Below are positions 1 to 5,551 of a stretch of DNA of 5,551 bases, one piece after another. The notes beneath the pieces are model-generated. The model saw only the letters and a program-made list of their open reading frames with translations, made no database searches and was not told the DNA's origin. Within the stretch, counting starts at the first letter, position 1. The number at the start of each line of letters is the position of its first letter. Made by a program: the position numbers and the translations under genes. The stretch is from Desulfobacterales bacterium S5133MH16 (GTDB lineage Bacteria > Desulfobacterota > Desulfobacteria > Desulfobacterales > UBA11574): the NCBI GenBank assembly GCA_001751005.1, contig MAXL01000560.1, forward strand, positions 1 to 5,551. Reading direction: 5' to 3'.

Positions 1-368
1 AGATCCAGGGCATTTTTTATGGTCTGTTTAAGTTCTTCATTATCGAACGGTTTGGGTACAAAATCGTAAGCGCCTTCATTCATGGCTTCAACTGCCGCCT
101 CGGTCGTTGCATAGGCTGAAATCATAATGACTACGGCATCCGGTTTCCGGGCTTTTGCCGCCTTTAACACATCCAGGCCGGTAATATCCCCGAGCCTGAT
201 GTCGCAAAGCAAAAGATCAAAGTCTGTTTTTTCAATCATTGATATGGCCTTGCGGCCATTTTCCGCAAATGAAACCTTGTACCCTTCCTTAATGAGCAAT
301 ACTTCTAATAACTCGCGCATGCTCAGTTCATCATCAACAATCAGTATATGAGGCGTATCATTCATCAT
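1..368 (-). CDS. Response regulator, N-terminal receiver domain (partial, runs off left edge)
   Basis: About 121 residues of a phosphoacceptor receiver (CheY-like) domain are present; the rest of the protein lies beyond the left edge. Numbered from the ATG at 365, the acidic pair is D11-D12 in ILIVDDE, the phosphoacceptor is D55 in LLLCDIRL, the switch Ser is S83 in MISAY, the switch aromatic is Y100, and the conserved Lys is K105 in PKPF. The SAYATTEAAVEAMNEGAYDF stretch is typical of NtrC/PilR/AtoC-type regulators, so a sigma-54 AAA+ domain and a DNA-binding domain may follow. That is inference, since no output domain is visible. Two adjacent in-frame ATGs (368 and 365) could start it, and an in-frame TGA lies just upstream. 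No strong Shine-Dalgarno is seen. It is about 300 bases downstream of pyrC and probably a separate transcription unit. The kinase partner is not in the window. Confidence 0.93.
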   Translation of the reverse strand, partial: MMNDTPHILIVDDELSMRELLEVLLIKEGYKVSFAENGRKAISMIEKTDFDLLLCDIRLGDITGLDVLKAAKARKPDAVVIMISAYATTEAAVEAMNEGAYDFVPKPFDNEELKQTIKNALD

Positions 369-413
369 TTTTCATTCATCATTAGTTATTGGTTATTGAA
401 CATTGGTTGTTGA
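361..413. repeat. Short direct repeats with 14-base spacing at the response-regulator start
   Basis: The 9-mer TTCATCATT occurs at 361-369 and again at 375-383. ATTGGTTATTGA at 388-399 recurs as ATTGGTTGTTGA at 402-413 (11 of 12 identical). Both pairs are offset by exactly 14 bases. The first repeat contains the start codons of the response regulator, and its second copy creates an upstream ATG-ATG pair. This is directly visible. Whether it is a replication-slippage product or a functional leader is unknown. Confidence 0.7.
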
Positions 414-446
414 GTAACCTTTACTGACTTTTTGAAATCACAAATC

Positions 447-593
447 TCAAGCATCAAATTCCAAATAAATCTCAAATTCCAAATACCATTGATCTAAACT
501 ATCTCGATTTTTCCAATATTGATGAAAATATTTATATAAATTCGTTTGCCTTTCTTCAAGATCATAAGGTTTGGAACTTTTAATTTCGGTCAT
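447..593 (-). pseudogene. Degenerate four-helix-bundle (23S rRNA intervening-sequence-type) gene remnant, 48 codons
   Basis: An ATG at 593 opens a 48-codon frame ending in TGA at 447-449. It begins MTEIKSSKPYDLEERQ. The KPYDLEER motif matches, from memory, the N-terminus of four-helix-bundle proteins of the 23S rRNA intervening-sequence family, which are normally about 110-130 residues. After this motif the similarity stops. The expected helical body (typically FAKRVRxFV..., then SGSVGANYIEA) is absent, and the frame runs through residues 17-36 with no family features into YLEFEIYLEFDA, which is encoded by an 18-base tandem repeat. I read this as an intact N-terminus joined by internal deletion to the repetitive 3' end. 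It could instead be a chance ORF in repeat sequence. No good ribosome-binding site is seen. Any function is unknown. Confidence 0.45.
454..485. repeat. 18-base tandem repeat, two copies
   Basis: TCAAATTCCAAATA occurs at 454-467 and again at 472-485, an 18-base period with 14 identical positions. A shorter word, AAATCTCAA, occurs at 442-450 and 467-475. On the minus strand the repeat encodes the hexapeptide pair YLEFEI/YLEFDA at the end of the 48-codon remnant. Confidence 0.75.
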
Positions 594-671
594 TGTGATT
601 TGTTTGTTATTTGGTATTTGTCTTTTGTAATTTTCATTAACTCAACTACTCCGTAAGCACTTAAGATATTT

Positions 672-1952
672 TTACGGGTCCTGATAAACGATTTTCCCGC
701 CAACCATTGTTAAAACCGCCTTGCCCTTCATATCCCATCCGTCAAAAGGGGTGTTGCGGCTGAGTGATCGGAAATTGTCCGCAGTTACACGATACGATCT
801 TTCAGGGTCAATTATGGTAATATCAGCCGGTCCTCCGATATGCAATCCGTTTTTCAGCCCGAGTATGCGCGCCGGGTTGGTTGACATTTTTTCAACAAGA
901 ACGGTCATGGGGATCACACCGTCTTCAACCAGCTTTAAAGATAGAGAAACCGAGGTCTCAAGCCCGATGATACCATTTGCCGCCTGGTCGAATTCTACTT
1001 GTTTTTCAATAAAAGAATGTGGGGCATGATCGGTGGCGATAACATCGATGGTTCCGTCCGACACCCCCTGACGAACAGCCTCCCTGTCAGGGCCGGATCT
1101 CAAGGGGGGATACATTTTGGCGTTGGTATTATAATTTTTAACAGATTCATCTGTAAGTGTGAAATAATGAGGCGCGGTTTCCGCCGTAACCGGCATGCCT
1201 CTTGTTTTTGCATCCCTTATAGCCCTTACCGATTCTTTTGTGCTGACATGGGCGATGTGAACGGGAATGCCGGTCAATTCACACAGGGCGATATCCCTTA
1301 AAACCATTATACTTTCAGAAGCATTGGGTATTCCCGCAAGCCCCAGTTGCGTTGCAACCACACCCTCGTTCATTGCGCCGCCGGCAGCCAAATCCAGATC
1401 CTCACAGTGGGAAATCACCGGCAGATCGAATCCTTTTGAATACTCCAGGGCTCTTCGCATCAGCAGGCTGTTCTTCACCGGGTTGCCGTCATCGGATACG
1501 GCAACTGCACCGGCTTCTTTTAACTCTGCATATTCACAAAGAGCCTCTCCCTTAAGTCCCTTGCTGATTGCGGCAACCGGATAAACACGAACCGTGTCCG
1601 CTGCTTTTGCCTTTTGTAAGATATATTCTGTAACCTGTCTGCAATCATTGACCGGGTCTGTGTTCGGCATACAGCATATTGCTGTAAATCCGCCAAAAGC
1701 CGCAGCCAGAGAGCCGGTTTCAATGGTTTCTTTGTATTCATGTCCGGGCTCGCGCAGATGGACATGCATATCGATCAAGCCGGGGGTCACTATTTTATTT
1801 GACGCATCTATTATTTTTGCTTCCGGATACTCATCCCCTGCCAACCCGTGCTTTTTTATCTCAACAATGTTACCGTCCGCAATAAGGATATCCATTATAC
1901 CGTCTAAATTTCCGGGATCAATAACCCTGCCGCCCTTAATCAGCATCAGCAT
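672..1952 (-). CDS. pyrC: Dihydroorotase, class I (PyrC)
   Basis: A 426-residue amidohydrolase that cyclises N-carbamoyl-L-aspartate to dihydroorotate, the third step of UMP synthesis, in the cytoplasm. The metal and substrate residues all appear: H63 and H65 with R67 in [10 protein letters not shown]97 in MPNTDP, D155 in SDDGNP, H182 in ISHCED, H235 in HIAHVS, and D308 with H309 and H312 in ATDHAPHS. Their order and spacing closely match the class I enzyme of Aquifex aeolicus, which uses an Asp where the E. coli type uses a carboxylated Lys. Length is normal for the class (about 420-430). I place the start at the ATG at 1952 rather than the in-frame GTG at 1961, because that GTG overlaps the Shine-Dalgarno. 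An ATG at 1946 is the alternative. The start overlaps the end of pyrB by 17 bases, so translation is probably coupled. No frameshift or missing catalytic residue is seen. Confidence 0.97.
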   Translation of the reverse strand: MLMLIKGGRVIDPGNLDGIMDILIADGNIVEIKKHGLAGDEYPEAKIIDASNKIVTPGLIDMHVHLREPGHEYKETIETGSLAAAFGGFTAICCMPNTDPVNDCRQVTEYILQKAKAADTVRVYPVAAISKGLKGEALCEYAELKEAGAVAVSDDGNPVKNSLLMRRALEYSKGFDLPVISHCEDLDLAAGGAMNEGVVATQLGLAGIPNASESIMVLRDIALCELTGIPVHIAHVSTKESVRAIRDAKTRGMPVTAETAPHYFTLTDESVKNYNTNAKMYPPLRSGPDREAVRQGVSDGTIDVIATDHAPHSFIEKQVEFDQAANGIIGLETSVSLSLKLVEDGVIPMTVLVEKMSTNPARILGLKNGLHIGGPADITIIDPERSYRVTADNFRSLSRNTPFDGWDMKGKAVLTMVGGKIVYQDP

Positions 1953-2874
1953 TTCGTGCACCTCCTGTCACCAGATATAAAAGAGCCATGCGTACGGCCA
2001 CACCGTTTGTTACCTGGTCAAGGATAATGGAATAGGGCCCGTCTGCAACATCATAAGCAATTTCAACCCCCCTGTTTATAGGCCCCGGATGCATAATCAG
2101 CACATTCTCTTTGGCTTTTTTCAGTTTGGCTTTTGTCAACCCATACACGGTTGAATACTCACGTTCTGATGGAAACAAAAAGTCTTGCTGCCGCTCCTTT
2201 TGTATTCTTAACATCATAATAACATCTGCTTTACGGATAGCCTCTTCTACATTGTAGGTAACGGAAACGCCAAGGGCTTCGATCCCCTTGGGAATCATGG
2301 TGCGGGGACCTGCCAGTACCACATGGGCGCCCATTTTTGTGAAGCCGATACTGTTTGATCTGGCAACCCTGCTGTGAGCTATGTCGCCGATTACGGCAAT
2401 TCGCAGACCGGATATTTTGCCTTTATTTTCTCTAACCGTCATCAGATCAAGAAGGGATTGGGTGGGATGGGCGTGCATGCCGTCACCGGCATTGATAATC
2501 GAAGGCTTCATCATTCCTGCCAGCATATGAGGGGCGCCGGCGGAACTATGCCGTATTACGATCACATCAGGGTTCATGGCTTCAATATTTCGGGCGGTAT
2601 CGATCAGGGTTTCTCCCTTGACCATGCTGCTGGAACTTGCGGAGATGGAAAGACTGTCCGCACTGAGCCGCTTGGCGGCAATATCAAAAGATATACGGGT
2701 ACGGGTGCTGGGTTCATAAAAAAAAAGAACTACGGTCTTGCCCCGTAGCGTGGGAACTTTTTTGATCGGCCGTTCGGATATCTCCTTCATTCTGTCCGCC
2801 GTGTCCAAAATCAAGGTGATCTCGTCAACAGAAAGGGACTCCATATCCAGGATATGTTTTTTTGTAAACCGCAT
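1936..2874 (-). CDS. pyrB: Aspartate carbamoyltransferase catalytic subunit (PyrB)
   Basis: A 312-residue cytoplasmic enzyme that joins carbamoyl phosphate to L-aspartate, the committed step of pyrimidine synthesis. The N-terminal carbamoyl-phosphate domain carries FYEPSTRTR (52-60), the loop Ser and Lys around S80-K86, R108-H109 and HPTQ (136-139). The aspartate domain carries [11 protein letters not shown] (163-173), R223 in MMLRIQ, and [10 protein letters not shown] (262-271). All key residues are present and the length is that of the Bacillus/Aquifex-type catalytic chain. No regulatory chain gene (pyrI) is in the window, so a bare trimer or a complex with class I PyrC is expected. The ATG at 2874 is 7 bases after the lepB stop. 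An AGGTGA Shine-Dalgarno overlaps that stop, and the pyrC start lies within the last codons. A T9 run (minus strand) encodes part of the FFYEP catalytic motif. Confidence 0.97.
   Translation of the reverse strand: MRFTKKHILDMESLSVDEITLILDTADRMKEISERPIKKVPTLRGKTVVLFFYEPSTRTRISFDIAAKRLSADSLSISASSSSMVKGETLIDTARNIEAMNPDVIVIRHSSAGAPHMLAGMMKPSIINAGDGMHAHPTQSLLDLMTVRENKGKISGLRIAVIGDIAHSRVARSNSIGFTKMGAHVVLAGPRTMIPKGIEALGVSVTYNVEEAIRKADVIMMLRIQKERQQDFLFPSEREYSTVYGLTKAKLKKAKENVLIMHPGPINRGVEIAYDVADGPYSIILDQVTNGVAVRMALLYLVTGGARNADAD
1961..1966 (-). promoter_or_regulatory. Ribosome-binding site of pyrC, inside the end of pyrB
   Basis: On the minus strand AGGAGG lies 8 bases before the ATG at 1952. It is the strongest Shine-Dalgarno in the window and lies within the last codons of pyrB. 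Because it overlaps the GTG at 1961, it excludes that GTG and fixes the pyrC start at 1952 (or less likely 1946). Confidence 0.85.
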
Positions 2875-2881
2875 GCGTCAC

Positions 2882-3535
2882 CTACTTTAATACCTGCCCA
2901 ATTCTGTTCCACCTAACCCCAAAATCTTCCTTGTCCCAGGACCAGTAGATGATCAAGGCTTTGCCTTTTACATCCTTCACATCCACAAAGCCCCAAAACC
3001 TGCTGTCATAGCTCTGATCCCGGTTGTCTCCCATTACAAAAAGTGAATGTTCGGGAACAACAACCTGGCCGAAATTATCCCTGGGTTGTATAACCGCCGG
3101 AAAAATGTGAGGGTCTGTATGAATACCATAATCATGGTTGAGCAGCATGTGGTTCACATAAACCTTTTTGTCACGCACCTCAATTACATCCCCTGCAACG
3201 CCGATGACCCGCTTGATAAAATCTTTACTGGGATCCTCGGGAAATTTAAAGACGATGATATCGCCGGCTTTCGGATCTTTTATCGGAATAATGGTTTTCT
3301 GTAAAAATGGAATCTTGACCCCGTAAATAAATTTATTGACCAGGATATGATCTCCGATTAAAAGGGTCTGCTTCATGGAACCCGAAGGAATTTTAAAGGC
3401 CTGAATGATAAAGGTCCGTATAAACAAGGCCAAAAGGATGGCCAAAAGGATCGCTTCAATATTTTCTCGAAGACCGCTCTTTTTTTTTGTACGGACGTCC
3501 TCTTTATCAGGTTTAGCGGAATTGTTTTTCTTCAA
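2882..3535 (-). CDS. lepB: Signal peptidase I (LepB), TTG start
   Basis: A 217-residue membrane-anchored serine protease (family S26) that removes signal peptides from exported proteins on the outer face of the inner membrane. From the TTG start, about 24 charged cytoplasmic residues precede one membrane helix (about 27-48, ILLAILLALFIRTFIIQAF). Then come the box with the catalytic Ser, IPSGSMKQT (S53), the catalytic Lys in FIKRVIGVAGD (K108), and GDNRDQSYDSRFWG (169-182). The usual Pro after SGSMx is Gln here; that position varies in the family. The frame has no ATG before the catalytic Ser box. The TTG at 3535 overlaps the pgpA stop as TTGA and has GGAAGG upstream; a TTG at 3595 would add 20 residues inside pgpA and is less likely. 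An A9 run encodes Lys residues near the N-terminus. The gene lies between pgpA and pyrB in one presumed operon. Confidence 0.94.
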   Translation of the reverse strand: MKKNNSAKPDKEDVRTKKKSGLRENIEAILLAILLALFIRTFIIQAFKIPSGSMKQTLLIGDHILVNKFIYGVKIPFLQKTIIPIKDPKAGDIIVFKFPEDPSKDFIKRVIGVAGDVIEVRDKKVYVNHMLLNHDYGIHTDPHIFPAVIQPRDNFGQVVVPEHSLFVMGDNRDQSYDSRFWGFVDVKDVKGKALIIYWSWDKEDFGVRWNRIGQVLK

Positions 3536-4011
3536 GTTTGAATAACACCTTCCCAATTGAAAATTAATATGCCTCTCAATAACAGATTGCTGCAAATACC
3601 CGCCGCCACGTCATCCATGACAATACCGGCGCCCCCGGATAATTTTCTTTCGATCCATGGAATCGGATACGGCTTCCAGATGTCCAAAGCTCTGAATATA
3701 AGAAATCCAAAAACAACGGAAATCGTATTAAAAGGAAGACCGGTAAATGTTACCAGAATACCTGCGATTTCGTCAATGACGATACAGCCTGGATCTTCCG
3801 TATTTACTATTTTTTCAGCCCTCTGAGCTATCCCTATGGCAAATAAAATAAAAATTGCGGTTAAAACTACAGCCATCAACAAATTGATTTTAGAAAGAAA
3901 AAAGCAAAGCGGAAGTCCCAGGATAGACCCAAATGTTCCGGGAGCAAAAGAGATGTTCCCAATAAAACAGCCGGTCGCAAGGAACATGACCGATTTCTGT
4001 TTTAAATTCAT
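3532..4011 (-). CDS. pgpA: Phosphatidylglycerophosphatase A (PgpA)
   Basis: A 159-residue inner-membrane phosphatase that converts phosphatidylglycerophosphate to phosphatidylglycerol. The family motifs appear in order: GNISFAPGTFGSILGLPL (18-35), DPGCIVIDEIAG (73-84, acidic D73, D80, E81), FRALDIWKPYPI (106-117), and GGAGIVMDDVAAG (126-138, D133-D134). Hydrophobic segments lie at about 27-40, 43-62, 96-108 and 134-151. Length is normal (about 150-170). The ATG at 4011 is fixed by an in-frame TAG three codons upstream, and no convincing Shine-Dalgarno precedes it. It appears to be the first gene of the pgpA-lepB-pyrB-pyrC block, 140 bases downstream of larC. Pairing with lepB makes sense as an envelope-biogenesis unit; the pyrimidine genes that follow are less expected. 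Confidence 0.95.
   Translation of the reverse strand: MNLKQKSVMFLATGCFIGNISFAPGTFGSILGLPLCFFLSKINLLMAVVLTAIFILFAIGIAQRAEKIVNTEDPGCIVIDEIAGILVTFTGLPFNTISVVFGFLIFRALDIWKPYPIPWIERKLSGGAGIVMDDVAAGICSNLLLRGILIFNWEGVIQT
3546..3553 (-). promoter_or_regulatory. Probable ribosome-binding site of lepB supporting the TTG start
   Basis: On the minus strand GGAAGGTG ends 10 bases before the TTG at 3535. The TTG shares two bases with the TGA stop of pgpA, giving the TTGA coupled-start arrangement. The spacing is slightly long, so this is good but not decisive support. Confidence 0.6.
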
Positions 4012-4019
4012 GGCCCGTC

Positions 4020-4046
4020 TCTATAGCCTGACACCTTCTTTGTCAA
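4020..4046 (-). promoter_or_regulatory. Candidate sigma-70 promoter for the pgpA-lepB-pyrB-pyrC block
   Basis: On the minus strand a perfect -35 box TTGACA (4041-4046) is followed 15 bases later by TATAGA (4020-4025, consensus TATAAT). A start of transcription about 7 bases beyond the -10 box would fall at about 4013, within one or two bases of the pgpA ATG at 4011. The transcript would then be almost leaderless, which fits the lack of a Shine-Dalgarno. The spacer is shorter than the usual 16-18, so this is only a candidate. Confidence 0.45.
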
Positions 4047-4135
4047 GTAATATAATTACAAGTAAAATCGCTTTGCGACGCCATAGCCTTATAAAATTAC
4101 AACGCAATTTGATTTCGTCCTGAAAAGCTTGGTCT

Positions 4136-4147
4136 TCCGGGCCCGGA
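4136..4147. repeat. 12-base perfect palindrome just after larC
   Basis: TCCGGGCCCGGA is a perfect palindrome 4 bases past the larC stop. As RNA it could form only a short GC stem with a GGCC loop, and no U-run follows directly (a short TTTT comes about 10 bases later). It may contribute to ending larC transcription or may be a protein-binding site, but neither is shown. Confidence 0.45.
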
Positions 4148-4151
4148 TGCT

Positions 4152-5333
4152 TTACTCGCAAACCGATCTTATAATGGTATCGTATACCATCCGTATGGGA
4201 AGCTTCTTTTCAAGAGCGATGCTTTTGCAGACTTCATACTCCGGCACAATTCGAACGCCCCCGTCCGGCTCTGTAATCCGTTTGACCTGAATTTCGCCGT
4301 AGGCTGTTTTCATAATAACGTCTTCACGGGTCAGCATACACCGTTTGGCATCATAATATCTTATGCCCAGTGTGCTGGTTTCAGATAAAATACAATCGAT
4401 CAAAACCTCTTTCAGATTTCTCCGGCACAGAACCTGTACCAGTGTACCGGGTCTGTTTTTCTTCATAAAAACAGGAATCCAGTAAACATCCAGAGCACCT
4501 TGTTCAAACAGGCGATCCATCAGGAATCCGAACACCTCCGGGTTCATATCGTCAATGCAGGTTTCCAACACCACAACCGTATCTTTGTGAAGGGCTGATC
4601 TTTGGCCGGTGTCACCACATAAGCAGGTTCCGGTAATAACCCGCAACAGATTGGGAATCGATTCTAGGTCACGTTTTCCGGCCCCGTAACCGGTTTTTTC
4701 AATGATCATATCCGGCAGTTCCCCAAAGGACTCCGCCAGGGTAACAATGATTGCCGCACCGGTTGGGGTGACCAGTTCATGGGGTGTTTTTGTCCCATAA
4801 ACCGGAACGCCTTTAAGAATGCCAAGGGTTGCAGGCACCGGGACCGGCAGGGTTCCATGTTCACAGGAAACAAATCCTTTTCCCAAGGGGATGTGTGAAG
4901 CAATTACCGTTTTAATACCCAGGTATTCCATGCAAAGCGCCGTTCCCACGATATCAACAATCGCATCAATACCGCCCACTTCATGAAAGTGCACGGCGTC
5001 AACGGCGCACCCGTGAATCACGGCTTCAGCTTCTGCAATCCGTTCAAAAATGTCACGGCTCATCTGTTTGATGTTCCGGGATAACGGGCTGTTGGTTATC
5101 AGTGACCGTATTTGAGCATGGTCTCTCGATGTTGTGTCATCTTCTACCCGCACCTGAACGCTTTTCGCCGTAATCCCATTACGAGATACGGTGTCGACAC
5201 AAACATCGAAACCTGCCAGTGGAAGCCTTCCCAATTGTTCTTTCAGCCATTCTACCGGTACCCCAAGATCTAAAAACGCCCCCAAAGTCATATCGCCGCT
5301 GATACCGGAGAAACAGTCAAAATAAGCAATCAT
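4152..5333 (-). CDS. larC: LarC: nickel-insertion protein for the nickel-pincer nucleotide cofactor
   Basis: A 393-residue protein of the LarC family (formerly DUF111). LarC proteins insert nickel into pyridinium-3,5-bisthiocarboxylic acid mononucleotide to make the cofactor of lactate racemase and related LarA-type enzymes, in a CTP-dependent reaction. Recognisable blocks are YFDCFSGISGDMTLGAF (4-20), HFHEVGGIDAIVDIVG (115-130), SHIPLGKGFVSCEHGTLP (146-163), ELVTPTGAA (186-194), YGAGKRDLESIPN (216-228), then the C-terminal domain with ETCIDDMNPEVFG (257-269), FMKKNRPG (289-296) and ETSTLGIR (318-325). In Lactobacillus two ORFs are joined by a programmed frameshift; here both domains are in one frame, joined by a linker at about 236-252. 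The ATG at 5333 starts the conserved MIAYFDC. The frame stays open upstream, but that extension looks like repeat-derived sequence. The ribosome-binding site is weak (GAAAG). larA, larB and larE are not in the window. Confidence 0.95.
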   Translation of the reverse strand: MIAYFDCFSGISGDMTLGAFLDLGVPVEWLKEQLGRLPLAGFDVCVDTVSRNGITAKSVQVRVEDDTTSRDHAQIRSLITNSPLSRNIKQMSRDIFERIAEAEAVIHGCAVDAVHFHEVGGIDAIVDIVGTALCMEYLGIKTVIASHIPLGKGFVSCEHGTLPVPVPATLGILKGVPVYGTKTPHELVTPTGAAIIVTLAESFGELPDMIIEKTGYGAGKRDLESIPNLLRVITGTCLCGDTGQRSALHKDTVVVLETCIDDMNPEVFGFLMDRLFEQGALDVYWIPVFMKKNRPGTLVQVLCRRNLKEVLIDCILSETSTLGIRYYDAKRCMLTREDVIMKTAYGEIQVKRITEPDGGVRIVPEYEVCKSIALEKKLPIRMVYDTIIRSVCE

Positions 5334-5343
5334 GGTTTTTCTT

Positions 5344-5419
5344 TCGTTAAGCTCGTTAAGATCATTCTCATCTTCTGCCCTTCCCACCTTCTCAACTTTT
5401 GATCTTCTCATCTTCTGCC
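5344..5419. repeat. Short direct repeats upstream of larC
   Basis: TTCTCATCTTCTGCC occurs at 5365-5379 and 5405-5419 (40-base offset, 15 identical). A 9-base tandem, TCGTTAAGC then TCGTTAAGA, lies at 5344-5352 and 5353-5361. On the minus strand the whole stretch is purine-rich (GAAGATGAGAAG-type words). It sits immediately in front of the larC start and explains why the larC frame appears to extend upstream. Confidence 0.7.
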
Positions 5420-5517
5420 TTTTTCGAGTAGGCAGGAGCCTGCCAAGGCTGTAGGAAGACGTTTGTTTTCTCTGTTTCCCGCCTGCTTTCGCGGCGGTGC
5501 CACAAAATCTCTTCCAT
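5392..5517 (-). other. 41-codon ORF in a repeat-like stretch, probably not a gene
   Basis: An ATG at 5517 (preceded by GAGGT) opens a 41-residue frame with a WHRRESRRETEKTN core, ending in TGA at 5392. It contains two small inverted repeats: GGCAGG/CCTGCC at 5431-5444 (2-base loop) and CCGCC/GGCGG at 5479-5483/5493-5497. The core reads like a dispersed intergenic repeat translated by chance; I recall similar WHRRES peptides from deltaproteobacterial intergenic ORFs but cannot verify this. The 3' half consists of the purine-rich repeats upstream of larC. Nothing else is recognisable between 5334 and the right edge. Confidence 0.3.
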
Positions 5518-5551
5518 ACCTCAGTTGCTCTCCTGCCCCTCACAGAACCGG

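Larger units (their letters stand above)
435..620. repeat. Imperfect inverted repeats framing a degenerate ORF in an AT-rich gap
   Basis: In the 303-base gap between pyrC and the response regulator, AAATCACAA at 435-443 reappears inverted at 593-601, directly next to the ATG of the 48-codon ORF. CAAATACCA at 480-488 reappears inverted at 612-620. The outer sequence consists of CAAAT-type words on one strand at one end and on the other strand at the other end. This resembles the AT-rich repeats I associate from memory with four-helix-bundle protein genes in deltaproteobacterial genomes. A simple low-complexity origin is also possible. Confidence 0.5.

Noticed and set aside
435..640. CRISPR array
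   Set aside because: Repeats are short (9-14 bases), imperfect, partly inverted, and lack regular spacers.
600..671. Rho-independent terminator after pyrC
   Set aside because: Only a 4-base stem (TAAG/CTTA) with a 2-base loop and no following U-run could be found.
1959..1961. GTG as the start of pyrC
   Set aside because: It overlaps the AGGAGG ribosome-binding site that is correctly spaced for the ATG at 1952.
721..1980. Several plus-strand ORFs of 67-128 codons opposite pyrC
   Set aside because: They lie antisense to a fully conserved pyrC reading frame, have no recognisable domains, and overlap one another.
2374..2748. 124-codon plus-strand ORF opposite pyrB
   Set aside because: It is antisense to the conserved catalytic core of pyrB and its peptide shows no family features.
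2875..2881. PyrR-type attenuator or other pyrimidine leader before pyrB
   Set aside because: Only 7 bases separate lepB and pyrB, which leaves no room for one.
4706..4903. 65-codon minus-strand ORF inside larC in another frame
   Set aside because: It overlaps conserved LarC motifs and has no independent start signal or recognisable domain.
5485..5502. Sigma-54 type -24/-12 promoter (TGGCAC on the minus strand)
   Set aside because: TGGCAC is present, but the GC element at the required 10-base spacing is missing.
5334..5543. 70-residue N-terminal extension of LarC
   Set aside because: The conserved family start MIAYFDC begins at the ATG at 5333, and the upstream residues come from short direct repeats.

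Overview
This 5.55 kb window looks like a piece of an ordinary bacterial chromosome, and every gene I can support lies on the minus strand. Base composition is moderate, roughly mid-40s % GC by eye. The genes are a NtrC-type receiver, a Gram-negative-style single-anchor signal peptidase, PgpA and LarC. AT-rich or purine-rich degenerate repeats lie between them. Together these suggest a deltaproteobacterial (Desulfobacterota-like) genome. That assignment is inference from style; there is no rRNA or marker phylogeny to support it.

Layout in the direction of transcription (right to left): (1) 5334-5551, a non-coding, repeat-rich stretch; (2) larC, the nickel-insertion protein for the nickel-pincer nucleotide cofactor; (3) a 140-base gap with a palindrome after larC and a good sigma-70-like promoter almost touching the next start codon; (4) a tight four-gene block pgpA > lepB > pyrB > pyrC, with a 4-base TTGA overlap, a 7-base gap and a 17-base overlap; (5) a 300-base gap holding a 48-codon ORF that looks like the decayed start of a four-helix-bundle (23S rRNA intervening-sequence-type) gene, framed by short inverted and tandem repeats; (6) the N-terminal receiver domain of a response regulator, cut by the left edge.

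The pgpA-lepB-pyrB-pyrC block probably makes one transcript. It joins phospholipid synthesis (PgpA removes the phosphate from phosphatidylglycerophosphate) and protein export (LepB cleaves signal peptides) with two consecutive steps of UMP synthesis: PyrB makes carbamoyl aspartate and PyrC closes it to dihydroorotate. PyrC is the class I, Aquifex-like type with an aspartate metal ligand, and its coupling to pyrB fits a possible PyrB-PyrC complex. No pyrR or pyrimidine attenuator is visible in front of pyrB, so control by pyrimidines would have to act elsewhere.

I do not see a convincing new biological system. The spots worth a second look are the degenerate ORF with its flanking repeats (435-620), the near-leaderless promoter of pgpA, the non-ATG coupled start of lepB, the repeat-embedded start of the response regulator, and the repeat-rich stretch upstream of larC.
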